Notes: a model not told the origin generated them from the sequence alone. Shown: positions 1 through 5,928, counted from the first letter of the stretch. The stretch is DNA of 7,528 nt from Caryophanales bacterium UBA2253 (GCA_002347755.1 DDXT01000035.1:23509-31036); one strand, 5' to 3'. A program made the numbers and translations.

Positions 1-71
1 TTTTCTCACAACTATCTTGAAAAAACCAAAAAAAACCCTTTTTTAGACTCGAAATTGTCCCATTTTATTAC

Positions 72-104
72 AAGAAAAAATGAGCGTTGACTTTGTCAAC
101 GCTC
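72..104 (-). terminator. Intrinsic terminator downstream of tnaA
   Basis: Read on the minus strand, a perfect 10-bp stem (arms 95-104 and 82-91, GAGCGTTGAC against GTCAACGCTC) with a 3-base loop is followed directly by ATTTTTTCTT. This is a textbook rho-independent terminator. It lies about 95 bases past the tnaA stop codon and would end the tnaA transcript. On the plus strand the hairpin has no T tract after it, so it should work in one direction only. Confidence 0.85.
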
Positions 105-106
105 TG

Positions 107-140
107 AAGCCAGTCTAATTGTGAACTGGCTTTTTTGTTT
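107..140 (+). terminator. Intrinsic terminator for an off-window plus-strand gene
   Basis: Arms AAGCCAGT (107-114) and ACTGGCTT (125-132) form a perfect 8-bp stem with a 10-base loop, followed by a T run to 136 and then GTTT. The orientation suits a transcript entering from the left of the window. No gene for it is visible, because positions 1-106 carry only a short open frame with no coding signature. It sits beside the tnaA terminator in the opposite direction, so convergent transcription from both sides would stop here. Confidence 0.75.
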
Positions 141-197
141 AAAAGAAGGTATTGTTTTTACTGATGCTTATGGCTTGAGAGGGGCTGAAAACTCCTT

Positions 198-1580
198 TTA
201 TTTTATCGGTTTAAGGTGGGCTTGGAAATGTCTGAGAACCGGCGGTTCCCAAACGATGGCAAAACCCTTCATTTCATTGGCGCGTTTTTTGATGCTAACC
301 AAAGTTTCAGCTACCAAATCAAGATGGGCTTGAGTGTAGACTCGTCTTGGGATGGCCAGTCTGGTAAACTCAAATTCTGATTTCAGTTGTTTTTTGGTAT
401 CGGGATCGTTTCCCAGCATGAAAGAACCGATGTCGCAAGCGCGGATCCCGGCTTCTTTGTATAACTCAATGGCCAGGGCTTGAGCCGGAAACTGATAATA
501 AGGGATATGAGGAAACATGGCCGCCGCATCAATAAAAAGTCCGTGGCCGCCAACCGGCGATTGGTAAACGATTCCCGCGTCATCTAGAAGCGAGGCCAAA
601 TATTCGACCTGACCGATTCGATATTTGAGATAGGACTCGTCCAACCCTTCGTAAAGACCAATGGCGATGGCTTCCAAATCACGGCCGGCCAACCCGCCGT
701 AAGAAATGAAACCCTCAAAAGCGATGGTGTTTCCTTTTACTTTGGCTACCAATTCGTCATTATCTTTTACCCCGATTAACCCGCCCATGTTGACGATGGC
801 ATCCTTTTTGGCGCTCATGGTGAACATATCGGCGAAGGAAAACATAGTTTTCACGATCTCGGGTATCGATTTGTTCTTATAAGCCGTTTCTCTTTGTTTG
901 ATGAAATAAGCGTTCTCAGCGTATCTGGCCGCATCAATGCACAAAGGCAAGTGGTATTTTTTACATATTTCGGAGGTTTGTCTGATGTTTTCCACCGAAA
1001 CCGGCTGGCCGCCCGCGGAATTATTGGTAATGGTCATGACAATCAGCCCAATATTCTCTTTTCCATAATGATTGATCAATTCCTCAAGTTTTATCACATC
1101 CATGTTGCCCTTGAAAGGAAGACGCAATTGAATTTCACGGGCCTCTTCAGCGATGCAATCGATCGCCCTGGCTCCAGCGATCTCCACATGAGCCCTAGTG
1201 GTATCAAAAAACATGTTCGCAATGGCGTATTTGCCTTTGGAAAGCAGCAGCGGAAACAAAACTTTTTCTGCGGCTCGGCCTTGGTGGACCGGTTGGATGT
1301 ATTTGTATCCGAAGATGTCTTCCCCGGCCGCTAACAAACGACGATAACTTTTGGCGCCCGCGTATGCTTCATCGCCACTCATGATGCCGGCCCACTGATC
1401 CGAGCTCATGGCATTGGTGCCGCTGTCAGTCAGAAGATCGATGTAAACATCATCGGATTTCAAATTGAAAACATTGTAATGCGCTTCCGCGATTCTCTGA
1501 GCCCGCTCTTCGGCCGTAAGGGTTTTAATGGTCTCGACCATCTTGATTCTAAAAGGTTCCGGGATGTATTTAACCGCCAT
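198..1580 (-). CDS. tnaA: Tryptophanase (tryptophan indole-lyase)
   Basis: This is a cytoplasmic PLP enzyme of the beta-eliminating lyase family, expected to convert L-tryptophan to indole, pyruvate and ammonia. The 460-residue length matches the family (E. coli about 471). Visible hallmarks are PEPFRIK at residues 7-13, DLLTDSGTNAMS at 48-59, GDEAYAG at 69-75, HQGR at 99-102, AGGQPVS at 189-195, the cofactor-contacting D216 and R219, the PLP lysine K259 in MSAKKD, and IPRRVYT at 410-416. Tyrosine phenol-lyase is the close alternative, but three diagnostic positions favour tryptophanase: D126 (FFDTT; Thr in TPL), I384 (Arg381 in TPL) and H451 (His463 of E. coli TnaA; Phe in TPL). I chose the ATG at 1580 because AAAGGAGA lies six bases upstream; the in-frame ATG nine codons earlier overlaps the -10 box. 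The gene is monocistronic, divergent from the HAD gene, and no tryptophan permease is adjacent. Confidence 0.93.
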   Translation of the reverse strand: MAVKYIPEPFRIKMVETIKTLTAEERAQRIAEAHYNVFNLKSDDVYIDLLTDSGTNAMSSDQWAGIMSGDEAYAGAKSYRRLLAAGEDIFGYKYIQPVHQGRAAEKVLFPLLLSKGKYAIANMFFDTTRAHVEIAGARAIDCIAEEAREIQLRLPFKGNMDVIKLEELINHYGKENIGLIVMTITNNSAGGQPVSVENIRQTSEICKKYHLPLCIDAARYAENAYFIKQRETAYKNKSIPEIVKTMFSFADMFTMSAKKDAIVNMGGLIGVKDNDELVAKVKGNTIAFEGFISYGGLAGRDLEAIAIGLYEGLDESYLKYRIGQVEYLASLLDDAGIVYQSPVGGHGLFIDAAAMFPHIPYYQFPAQALAIELYKEAGIRACDIGSFMLGNDPDTKKQLKSEFEFTRLAIPRRVYTQAHLDLVAETLVSIKKRANEMKGFAIVWEPPVLRHFQAHLKPIK

Positions 1581-1585
1581 AAAAA

Positions 1586-1593
1586 TCTCCTTT
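1586..1593 (-). promoter_or_regulatory. Ribosome binding site of tnaA
   Basis: AAAGGAGA on the minus strand lies five to six bases before the ATG at 1580. It decides the start against the in-frame ATGs around 1602-1607, which fall in the promoter -10 region. Confidence 0.85.
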
Positions 1594-1605
1594 GATTCTG
1601 CCATC

Positions 1606-1633
1606 ATTATATCATTTTCCGCCTTTTTTTCAA
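1606..1633 (-). promoter_or_regulatory. Promoter of tnaA
   Basis: On the minus strand TTGAAA (1628-1633) and a perfect TATAAT (1606-1611) are separated by 16 bp. Transcription should start near 1599, leaving a leader of only about 20 bases. That is too short for a TnaC-type leader peptide or attenuator, so any tryptophan control must act at the promoter or elsewhere. Confidence 0.75.
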
Positions 1634-1640
1634 GAACCTA

Positions 1641-1652
1641 AAAAAGTAATTG
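1641..1652 (+). repeat. Shared 12-mer, copy 1 (over the -35 of the HAD gene)
   Basis: AAAAAGTAATTG here is identical to 4216-4227. Both copies run into the -35 hexamer of a promoter, with 21 bp (here) and 20 bp (copy 2) to the TATAAT box. It could be an UP-element-like sequence or a shared protein-binding site; A+T-rich chance similarity is not excluded. Confidence 0.5.
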
Positions 1653-1679
1653 CAAAACGGGCCGGTGGTCTAGTATAAT
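1650..1679 (+). promoter_or_regulatory. Promoter of the HAD phosphatase gene
   Basis: TTGCAA (1650-1655), an 18-bp spacer and a perfect TATAAT (1674-1679). The predicted start is near 1686, only about ten bases before the ATG at 1696, so the mRNA would have a very short leader. The -35 lies 16 bp from the -35 of the divergent tnaA promoter, so the two could compete for RNA polymerase or share a regulator. Confidence 0.65.
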
Positions 1680-1685
1680 AGACCA
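1666..1685. promoter_or_regulatory. Candidate operator: perfect dyad around the -10 box
   Basis: TGGTCTA (1666-1672) and TAGACCA (1679-1685) are perfect 7-bp inverted repeats separated by six bases, with the TATAAT lying between and touching the right arm. Most of the dyad precedes the predicted transcription start, so it is better explained as a DNA site for a dimeric repressor than as an RNA hairpin. The regulator is not encoded in this window. Confidence 0.5.
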
Positions 1686-1695
1686 AGGTGAAAGT

Positions 1696-2412
1696 ATGAT
1701 AAAAACCATTTTGTTTGACTTGGATGGAACGCTTCTTCCCATGGATGAAGGAAAATTCCTCCATCTCTATTTTAAAAGCCTGAAAACTCGACTGGAAAGC
1801 AATGGGCACGAACCTTCTTTGATCATGGCCGCCGTTCAAACCGGAATCAAAGCCATGGTTGGAAATGATGGAAGCCAAACCAACGAAGTTTGTTTTTGGG
1901 AGGCTTTCGAAAAGGAGACCGGGCATGGTAAAGCGGCTTTAGAATCTACCTTCATTCAATACTACGAAAACGAATTCGATTTGGTGAGGCCCTCATCCAG
2001 TCTCAACTCCAAGTCCGCGGAAATCATTCAAATATGCAAGAACAAAGGTTATCAGTTGGTTTTGGCCACCAATCCCATTTTCCCTCGCGTGGCTACGAAA
2101 AAGCGAGTTGGCTGGGCCGGACTTCAGGCGACGGATTTTGACCTCATCACCACTTACGAAAACTCCCGTTATTGCAAACCCGGAGTCAAGTACTTTGAAG
2201 AGATCTTAAAGACCCTCGGCCGGAAACCGGAAGAATGCCTGATGATCGGAAATGATGTGCAGGAAGACATGATCGCCGAGAAAATCGGGATCGTCGGCTT
2301 TTTGTTGACGGATTGTTTGATTAACCGAAAAAACGCTGACATCAGCGCTTATCAAAGCGGAAGTACCAACGAGCTTCGGGATTTTCTTTTGAAAATGCCG
2401 AACATCCAATAA
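1696..2412 (+). CDS. HAD-superfamily hydrolase (probable phosphatase)
   Basis: A 238-residue cytoplasmic haloacid-dehalogenase-type enzyme, probably a small-molecule phosphatase; the substrate is unknown. All four catalytic motifs are present: motif I FDLDGT with nucleophile D8 and acid D10; motif II T125 in LATNP; motif III K161 in CKPGVKYF; motif IV GND at 185-187 with D191, which bind Mg2+. The stretch at about residues 15-95 between motifs I and II is the helical C1 cap of subfamily I, which sets specificity. The start follows from the motif I position and an AAGGTGA six bases upstream, although that site lies almost at the predicted 5' end of the mRNA. The next gene follows after 51 bases without a visible terminator or promoter, so the two are probably co-transcribed. 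Nothing in the sequence supports a more precise name. Confidence 0.88.
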   Translation: MIKTILFDLDGTLLPMDEGKFLHLYFKSLKTRLESNGHEPSLIMAAVQTGIKAMVGNDGSQTNEVCFWEAFEKETGHGKAALESTFIQYYENEFDLVRPSSSLNSKSAEIIQICKNKGYQLVLATNPIFPRVATKKRVGWAGLQATDFDLITTYENSRYCKPGVKYFEEILKTLGRKPEECLMIGNDVQEDMIAEKIGIVGFLLTDCLINRKNADISAYQSGSTNELRDFLLKMPNIQ

Positions 2413-2463
2413 AATAACCGCATTTACTAAAAACCATAGAGAAGATTTGAAAGCTGGGCTATC

Positions 2464-4155
2464 ATGAAAAAAACAACTAAATTTTTATTGATCCTTTTGG
2501 CGCTTGCCATATCAAGCGCCGTCGGAGTTTTCGGAGAGTTTGATGTTGAAGTAACCTCGACTGGGGAAGCGACTTATCAAATTGTGGAACGGAAAGCCGA
2601 AAATGATCTGGGTTATGGCGTCACTCAGTATACCGACCTTTCCAAGACCACCCGGGAAGGCCTCACTTACAATCAACAAGTGAACGTCATGGAGATCCCA
2701 GCCGATTCGCCGGCCAAGATCATCAGTTATGCCAATTTGGGATCGCATGTTTGGACTTTGACCACGGTCACCAATCTGGCCGCGCGGTTTGAAGAAAAGA
2801 ATCCCGACTGGCGGGTCTTGGGTGCCATCAACGCCGACTTTTTTGACATCAACGCCGTTTTGAATGGTCTGCCCTATCAAACCAACAATCCGGTTGTGAC
2901 CAACGGTGAGTTTTACAAAACTTCGCTTCGCTCTGGAGTTTTGGGCTTTACCAATGACGGAACCACCAATACTTTGATCGCGGGAAAGACCGACTATCGT
3001 TCGGACAACCTCATTTTGGGTGTTTACGATGCCAACGATCAGATCGTTCAAGAGTTCACCGTTGAAAACATCAATGTTGCTCCCGGAGACGGACAGACCT
3101 CGGTTTATTACGGAATCTATAATGCCAGTACCCATATTTATGAACCCAAGGTCATGGATACGGGAAACTTTACCACTTTTGTGATTGAAAACGCCGAACT
3201 GGCGCTTCCGAACAATGAAAATGATTTTTACGGAAAAGGCACGGTGTCCTCAACCGCGCCGATTACTTTGGAAAAAGGACAATTCGCCATTTGTACCAAC
3301 AATACGGCGGTGATTTCCGCTTTAACCATCGGAACCAAAGTCCGAACGCAATTCGAATTCATCAATGATTTCGCCAACGTCACCTCGGCTACCGGTTATC
3401 AAGGCCATTTCCTTGCTTCGGGAGAATACTTCCATGATTCACCGAGCGTTTTGGCGGCCCGACATCCGCGTACCGTGGTTGGAGTCAAAGCGGACGGAAC
3501 GATCGTCATGACCGTCATTGACGGCCGTCAGACCGTTGTTGGAATGGACGGGATGTTTGACAACGAAATGGCCGCCACCATGAAACGCTACGGCTGCCTG
3601 GAAGCTTACAATCTGGACGGAGGCGGATCGACGACGATGATCATTCGTCAAAACGGTCAGTTCGTCGTGACCAATTCGCCATCGGACGGAGCTCTACGCC
3701 GTGACGGAAATTGTCTTCTGATCGCGGTCAAGATGCCAACCATCGAACTGAATGTGGTTGCGACCGCGGATTCCTTGGCATTTGACGTTGATCTTGTTTC
3801 CAACAATGGGCATGACATTCAAAGACTGTTTCTTGAAGTCAACGGCCTCAAACAAGAGTGTACCGACGAAACGCTGATTTTTTCCGGTTTGACTCATGAC
3901 ACCGGATATTATTATCGATTCAGTTATCTTGATTCACTGGGGACCGAGCACACTCTCTTGAATGACGGAATTTGTCAGTCTCTGAAAATACCGCCGGAAT
4001 TCATCCGATTGGAAATCGCCGAAGCCTTTACTTTCTATGAAATTCAAATCATTTATGAGGATCCCGATGGCAGCGGGGCTTTTTTGGAAGTCAAACTGAC
4101 CATCAACGGACGCGTTTATACCGTTCGCCGAAATGGCGGATTTCCTTGCTATTGA
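2464..4155 (+). CDS. Secreted phosphodiester glycosidase (NAGPA-domain) protein
   Basis: A 563-residue exported protein. Residues 1-24 form a signal peptide (Lys-rich start, hydrophobic core, likely cleavage after VFG) with no lipobox Cys, so it is probably secreted or wall-associated. The NAGPA/DUF2233 fold covers roughly residues 70-423: AINADFF at 121-127, RHPRTVVG at 333-340, VIDGR at 351-355, NLDGGGSTTM at 383-392 and SPSDG at 405-409. Homologues include the enzyme that uncovers mannose-6-phosphate; bacterial members are often labelled exopolysaccharide-biosynthesis proteins, so a glycan or teichoic-type phosphodiester substrate is inferred only. Residues about 425-510 look like a fibronectin-III-type beta sandwich (GLTHDTGYYYRFSY). 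Residues 511-563 begin a similar domain but stop about halfway. No good Shine-Dalgarno precedes the ATG, suggesting weak translation or coupling to the HAD gene. Confidence 0.87.
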   Translation: MKKTTKFLLILLALAISSAVGVFGEFDVEVTSTGEATYQIVERKAENDLGYGVTQYTDLSKTTREGLTYNQQVNVMEIPADSPAKIISYANLGSHVWTLTTVTNLAARFEEKNPDWRVLGAINADFFDINAVLNGLPYQTNNPVVTNGEFYKTSLRSGVLGFTNDGTTNTLIAGKTDYRSDNLILGVYDANDQIVQEFTVENINVAPGDGQTSVYYGIYNASTHIYEPKVMDTGNFTTFVIENAELALPNNENDFYGKGTVSSTAPITLEKGQFAICTNNTAVISALTIGTKVRTQFEFINDFANVTSATGYQGHFLASGEYFHDSPSVLAARHPRTVVGVKADGTIVMTVIDGRQTVVGMDGMFDNEMAATMKRYGCLEAYNLDGGGSTTMIIRQNGQFVVTNSPSDGALRRDGNCLLIAVKMPTIELNVVATADSLAFDVDLVSNNGHDIQRLFLEVNGLKQECTDETLIFSGLTHDTGYYYRFSYLDSLGTEHTLLNDGICQSLKIPPEFIRLEIAEAFTFYEIQIIYEDPDGSGAFLEVKLTINGRVYTVRRNGGFPCY

Positions 4156-4174
4156 CGAGGGAATCCCCTTTTTT
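4138..4174 (+). terminator. Terminator overlapping the end of the NAGPA-domain gene
   Basis: GGATTTCC (4138-4145) pairs with GGGAATCC (4159-4166) as an 8-bp stem with one G-T wobble and a 13-base loop. Two C residues and six T (4169-4174) follow. The stop codon TGA (4153-4155) lies in the loop, so a ribosome finishing the gene could hinder folding. It would separate the HAD/NAGPA transcript from the downstream phosphofructokinase gene. Confidence 0.55.
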
Positions 4175-4204
4175 CATTTAAAAAGCACCTTATGGCCCTG
4201 AAAA

Positions 4205-4227
4205 CAGTTACTTACAAAAAGTAATTG
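4205..4227. promoter_or_regulatory. Inverted repeat overlapping the -35 of the pfp promoter
   Basis: CAGTTACTT (4205-4213) and AAGTAATTG (4219-4227) are 9-bp arms, complementary except for one G-T pair, around five bases. The right arm contains copy 2 of the shared 12-mer and enters the -35 hexamer. It may be a protein-binding site. It lies upstream of the predicted transcription start, so an RNA role in pfp is unlikely. Confidence 0.35.
4216..4227 (+). repeat. Shared 12-mer, copy 2 (over the -35 of pfp)
   Basis: AAAAAGTAATTG, identical to 1641-1652. Here it also forms most of the right arm of an inverted repeat, which copy 1 lacks. Confidence 0.5.
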
Positions 4228-4253
4228 AATAAAAGGGAAAGATTTGTTATAAT
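4225..4253 (+). promoter_or_regulatory. Strong promoter of the PPi-phosphofructokinase gene
   Basis: TTGAAT (4225-4230), exactly 17 bp, then TATAAT (4248-4253) with an extended -10 TG at 4245-4246. Transcription should start near 4260, about 50 bases before the ATG. This close match to the housekeeping consensus suggests high, largely constitutive expression, as expected for a central glycolytic enzyme. Confidence 0.8.
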
Positions 4254-4294
4254 ATGTCTAATCTTTTTTTTTGAAGAAACGTACCATGTGCAAC

Positions 4295-4300
4295 GGAGGA
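4295..4300 (+). promoter_or_regulatory. Ribosome binding site of pfp
   Basis: GGAGGA lies eight bases before the ATG at 4309 and fixes that start. The longer open frame reaching back to a TTG at 4225 begins inside the -35 box and would not be transcribed from this promoter. Confidence 0.9.
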
Positions 4301-4308
4301 ATGAAATT

Positions 4309-5562
4309 ATGAGTAACAAATTACGGGGAGCCTGCTTATTTGGACAATCCGGCGGACCAACATCGGTCATCAATGCCAGCGCGGCGGGAGTCTTTTTGGA
4401 AGCATTGAAACATGACGAAATTACGGAAATATACGGAGCTGAACACGGGGTCAAAGGAATTTTGGAAGAAAAGTTCTTTGACATGCGTCAAGAAGACCCA
4501 AAGGAATTGGAATTTTTAAAAAACACTCCATCCTCGGCTTTGGGTTCAGTCCGCTATAAATTAAAACCATTTTCCGTTGATGAATCGGAATATAAAAAGT
4601 TGTATGAAATTTTCAAACGTTACAACATCCGTTACTTCTTTTATAATGGCGGGAATGATTCCATGGACACATGCAATAAGATTAGCAAATACTTGCAAAT
4701 CCAAAAATATGAATGCCGAATCATCGGTGTTCCCAAGACCATTGACAACGATTTGTTCGGAACCGATCATTGCCCGGGCTATGGCAGCGCGGCCAAATAT
4801 GTGGCAATCAGCTTAATGGAACTTTATTTGGACACCAAAGTATATGATACCGGAATGGTTCTGATCGTTGAAGTCATGGGAAGAAACGCCGGATGGCTGA
4901 CGGCCGCTTCGGTTTTGGGAACCCCAAAAGGTTATGGACCGGATTTGGTTTACCTTCCGGAAACTCCGTTTGATGTGGATGAGTTCATTGAAGATGTTAA
5001 ACGGGTTTCAGCGGAGAAGAAGAACAAAGTCATCGCCGTCATCTCCGAAGGCATCAAGGATTCGGAAGGAAGATACATTTCCGAATATTTGGTCAGCCTG
5101 AAGAAAGATTCTTTTGGTCATGCCCAATTGGGGGGAACCGCGACCGTATTGGCCGGAATCGTGGCTGACAAGTTTAAAATCAAAGTTCGGCCGATTGAAT
5201 ACAGCCTATTGCAAAGATGTAGCGCTCACATAGCTTCCAAAACCGATGTTGACGAAGCTTTCAATGTTGGTGCAATTGCGGTTCAAAAAGCCATTGCCGG
5301 AGAAACTGACAAAATGGTGACCATCATTCGCGATCCGAATTCCAAGGAATACAAAGTTGATTATCAGCTGATTGACGTTGAATTGAGCGCCAACGCTGAA
5401 AAACGTGTCCCTGAAGAATGGATCAAACCGGATCGCTCGGGAATGACCCAAGAATTCTACGACTATGCTTTGCCATTGATCCAGGGGGTAACAAACTATC
5501 CGACGGAAGACGGGTTGCCAAGATTCGCTCACTTGAAAAAAGTTTACGCCCCTAAAAAATAG
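4309..5562 (+). CDS. pfp: PPi-dependent 6-phosphofructokinase
   Basis: A 417-residue cytoplasmic phosphofructokinase, predicted to phosphorylate fructose 6-phosphate reversibly with pyrophosphate instead of ATP (diphosphate--fructose-6-phosphate 1-phosphotransferase). Motifs in order: GQSGGPTSVIN at residues 12-22 (N-terminal phosphate-binding loop), GGNDS at 114-118, PKTIDND at 142-148 with the catalytic base Asp in TIDND, MGRNAG at 190-195, SEG at 246-248 and IEYSLLQR at 296-303. The donor call rests on two known discriminators: D117 where ATP enzymes have Gly104 (E. coli numbering), and K143 where they have Gly124. N116 stands where most family members have a metal-binding Asp; I recall GGND also in clostridial-type PPi enzymes. 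It has its own strong promoter, and no clear terminator follows before the next promoter. A reversible, ATP-sparing step suits a fermenter. Confidence 0.92.
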   Translation: MSNKLRGACLFGQSGGPTSVINASAAGVFLEALKHDEITEIYGAEHGVKGILEEKFFDMRQEDPKELEFLKNTPSSALGSVRYKLKPFSVDESEYKKLYEIFKRYNIRYFFYNGGNDSMDTCNKISKYLQIQKYECRIIGVPKTIDNDLFGTDHCPGYGSAAKYVAISLMELYLDTKVYDTGMVLIVEVMGRNAGWLTAASVLGTPKGYGPDLVYLPETPFDVDEFIEDVKRVSAEKKNKVIAVISEGIKDSEGRYISEYLVSLKKDSFGHAQLGGTATVLAGIVADKFKIKVRPIEYSLLQRCSAHIASKTDVDEAFNVGAIAVQKAIAGETDKMVTIIRDPNSKEYKVDYQLIDVELSANAEKRVPEEWIKPDRSGMTQEFYDYALPLIQGVTNYPTEDGLPRFAHLKKVYAPKK

Positions 5563-5613
5563 CCTTGACAAAACAACAATAACAAGACACAATTAAAATG
5601 ATGTTGATTTAAC

Positions 5614-5642
5614 TTTACAAACCCAATTATCTGTGGTATAAT
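5614..5642 (+). promoter_or_regulatory. Promoter of the zinc-ribbon/cardiolipin synthase unit
   Basis: TTTACA (5614-5619), 17 bp, and TATAAT (5637-5642) with an extended -10 TG at 5634-5635. The predicted start is near 5649, giving a leader of about 77 bases before the zinc-ribbon ATG; I see no convincing riboswitch fold in that A+T-rich leader. The hexamer CTGTGG occurs on each side of the -10 (5631-5636 and 5644-5649). Confidence 0.8.
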
Positions 5643-5713
5643 ACTGTGGAAATGTAGTCTTTTATCTTATATCCTTCTGATAGTAATATAAAATATGAAA
5701 TTTCAAATCTAAC

Positions 5714-5720
5714 AGGAGGA
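5714..5720 (+). promoter_or_regulatory. Strong ribosome binding site of the zinc-ribbon gene
   Basis: AGGAGGA, five bases before the ATG at 5726, is the best Shine-Dalgarno sequence in the window. It is strong evidence that this short reading frame is translated. Confidence 0.88.
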
Positions 5721-5725
5721 AAATA

Positions 5726-5884
5726 ATGCCAGACAAAACCATCGTTTGCAAGGATTGCAAAGAGACCTTTGTTTTCACAGAAGGCGAACAAGCTTTTTAC
5801 AAAGAAAAAGGTTTGACCAGTGAACCGCTTCGTTGCCCAAAATGCCGCAAAGCACGCAAAGCACAACAAAGACAAGAGAGATAA
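5726..5884 (+). CDS. Small zinc-ribbon protein (zf-trcl type)
   Basis: A 52-residue protein starting MPDKTIVCKDCKETF and ending in a basic tail. Two CxxC knuckles, C8/C11 and C37/C40, should bind one Zn2+. The segment between them (FTEGEQAFYKEKGL, residues 17-30) followed by PLRCPKCRKARK matches the small 'probable zinc-ribbon domain' family seen in Bacillota and neighbouring phyla. Its function is not established; the Lys/Arg/Gln-rich C-terminus (residues 41-52) is compatible with nucleic-acid or ribosome contact, which is inference. The gene is well supported: a near-consensus promoter, an AGGAGGA site and conserved cysteines. It is first in a transcript with the cardiolipin synthase gene, 58 bases downstream. 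The long upstream extension of the cls frame overlaps it in another frame and should not be annotated as coding. Confidence 0.88.
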   Translation: MPDKTIVCKDCKETFVFTEGEQAFYKEKGLTSEPLRCPKCRKARKAQQRQER

Positions 5885-5892
5885 TCTTTCGG

Positions 5893-5928
5893 AAATATGG
5901 ACGATGAGTTCATATTTTTTATTTTTTG
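5893..5928 (+). terminator. Possible weak attenuator between the zinc-ribbon and cls genes
   Basis: AAATATG (5893-5899) and CATATTT (5911-5917) form a 7-bp, A+T-rich stem with an 11-base loop, followed by T-rich sequence to 5927. The stem is too weak for an efficient terminator but might lower read-through into cls. No separate cls promoter is evident, so full termination here would leave cls unexpressed. Confidence 0.25.

Noticed and set aside
1..90. Open frame 1 from the window edge, possibly the tail of an upstream gene
   Set aside because: About 29 codons of A+T-rich, low-complexity sequence without recognisable protein character; it ends inside the tnaA terminator stem. A gene cannot be supported.
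894..1334. 146-codon open frame on the plus strand inside tnaA
   Set aside because: It lies wholly antisense to a clearly recognisable tryptophanase, has no ribosome site and shows no family motif. It is a shadow of the tnaA codon pattern.
2512..3135. 207-codon open frame on the minus strand inside the NAGPA-domain gene
   Set aside because: It is antisense to a strongly supported gene, is low in recognisable motifs and has no promoter or ribosome site of its own.
4153..4224. Reading TGA as Trp (code 4), which would extend the NAGPA protein by 23 codons
   Set aside because: The conserved Trp codons I checked in these genes are TGG, with no in-frame TGA, and the extension would run through the terminator T tract. 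The standard code fits.
4225..4308. N-terminal extension of the phosphofructokinase from a TTG start
   Set aside because: The extension begins within the -35 hexamer and covers the -10 box. GGAGGA eight bases before 4309 gives the real start.
5565..5593. Perfect TTGACA just after pfp with CACAAT 17 bp downstream
   Set aside because: The -10 match is poor, and a far better extended -10 promoter lies about 45 bp further on. It could be a minor start site, but support is too thin to annotate.
5695..5712. Five-codon mini-frame (MKFQI, stop) just before the zinc-ribbon ribosome site
   Set aside because: It has no Shine-Dalgarno and no control-codon pattern, and such short frames are expected by chance in an A+T-rich leader.
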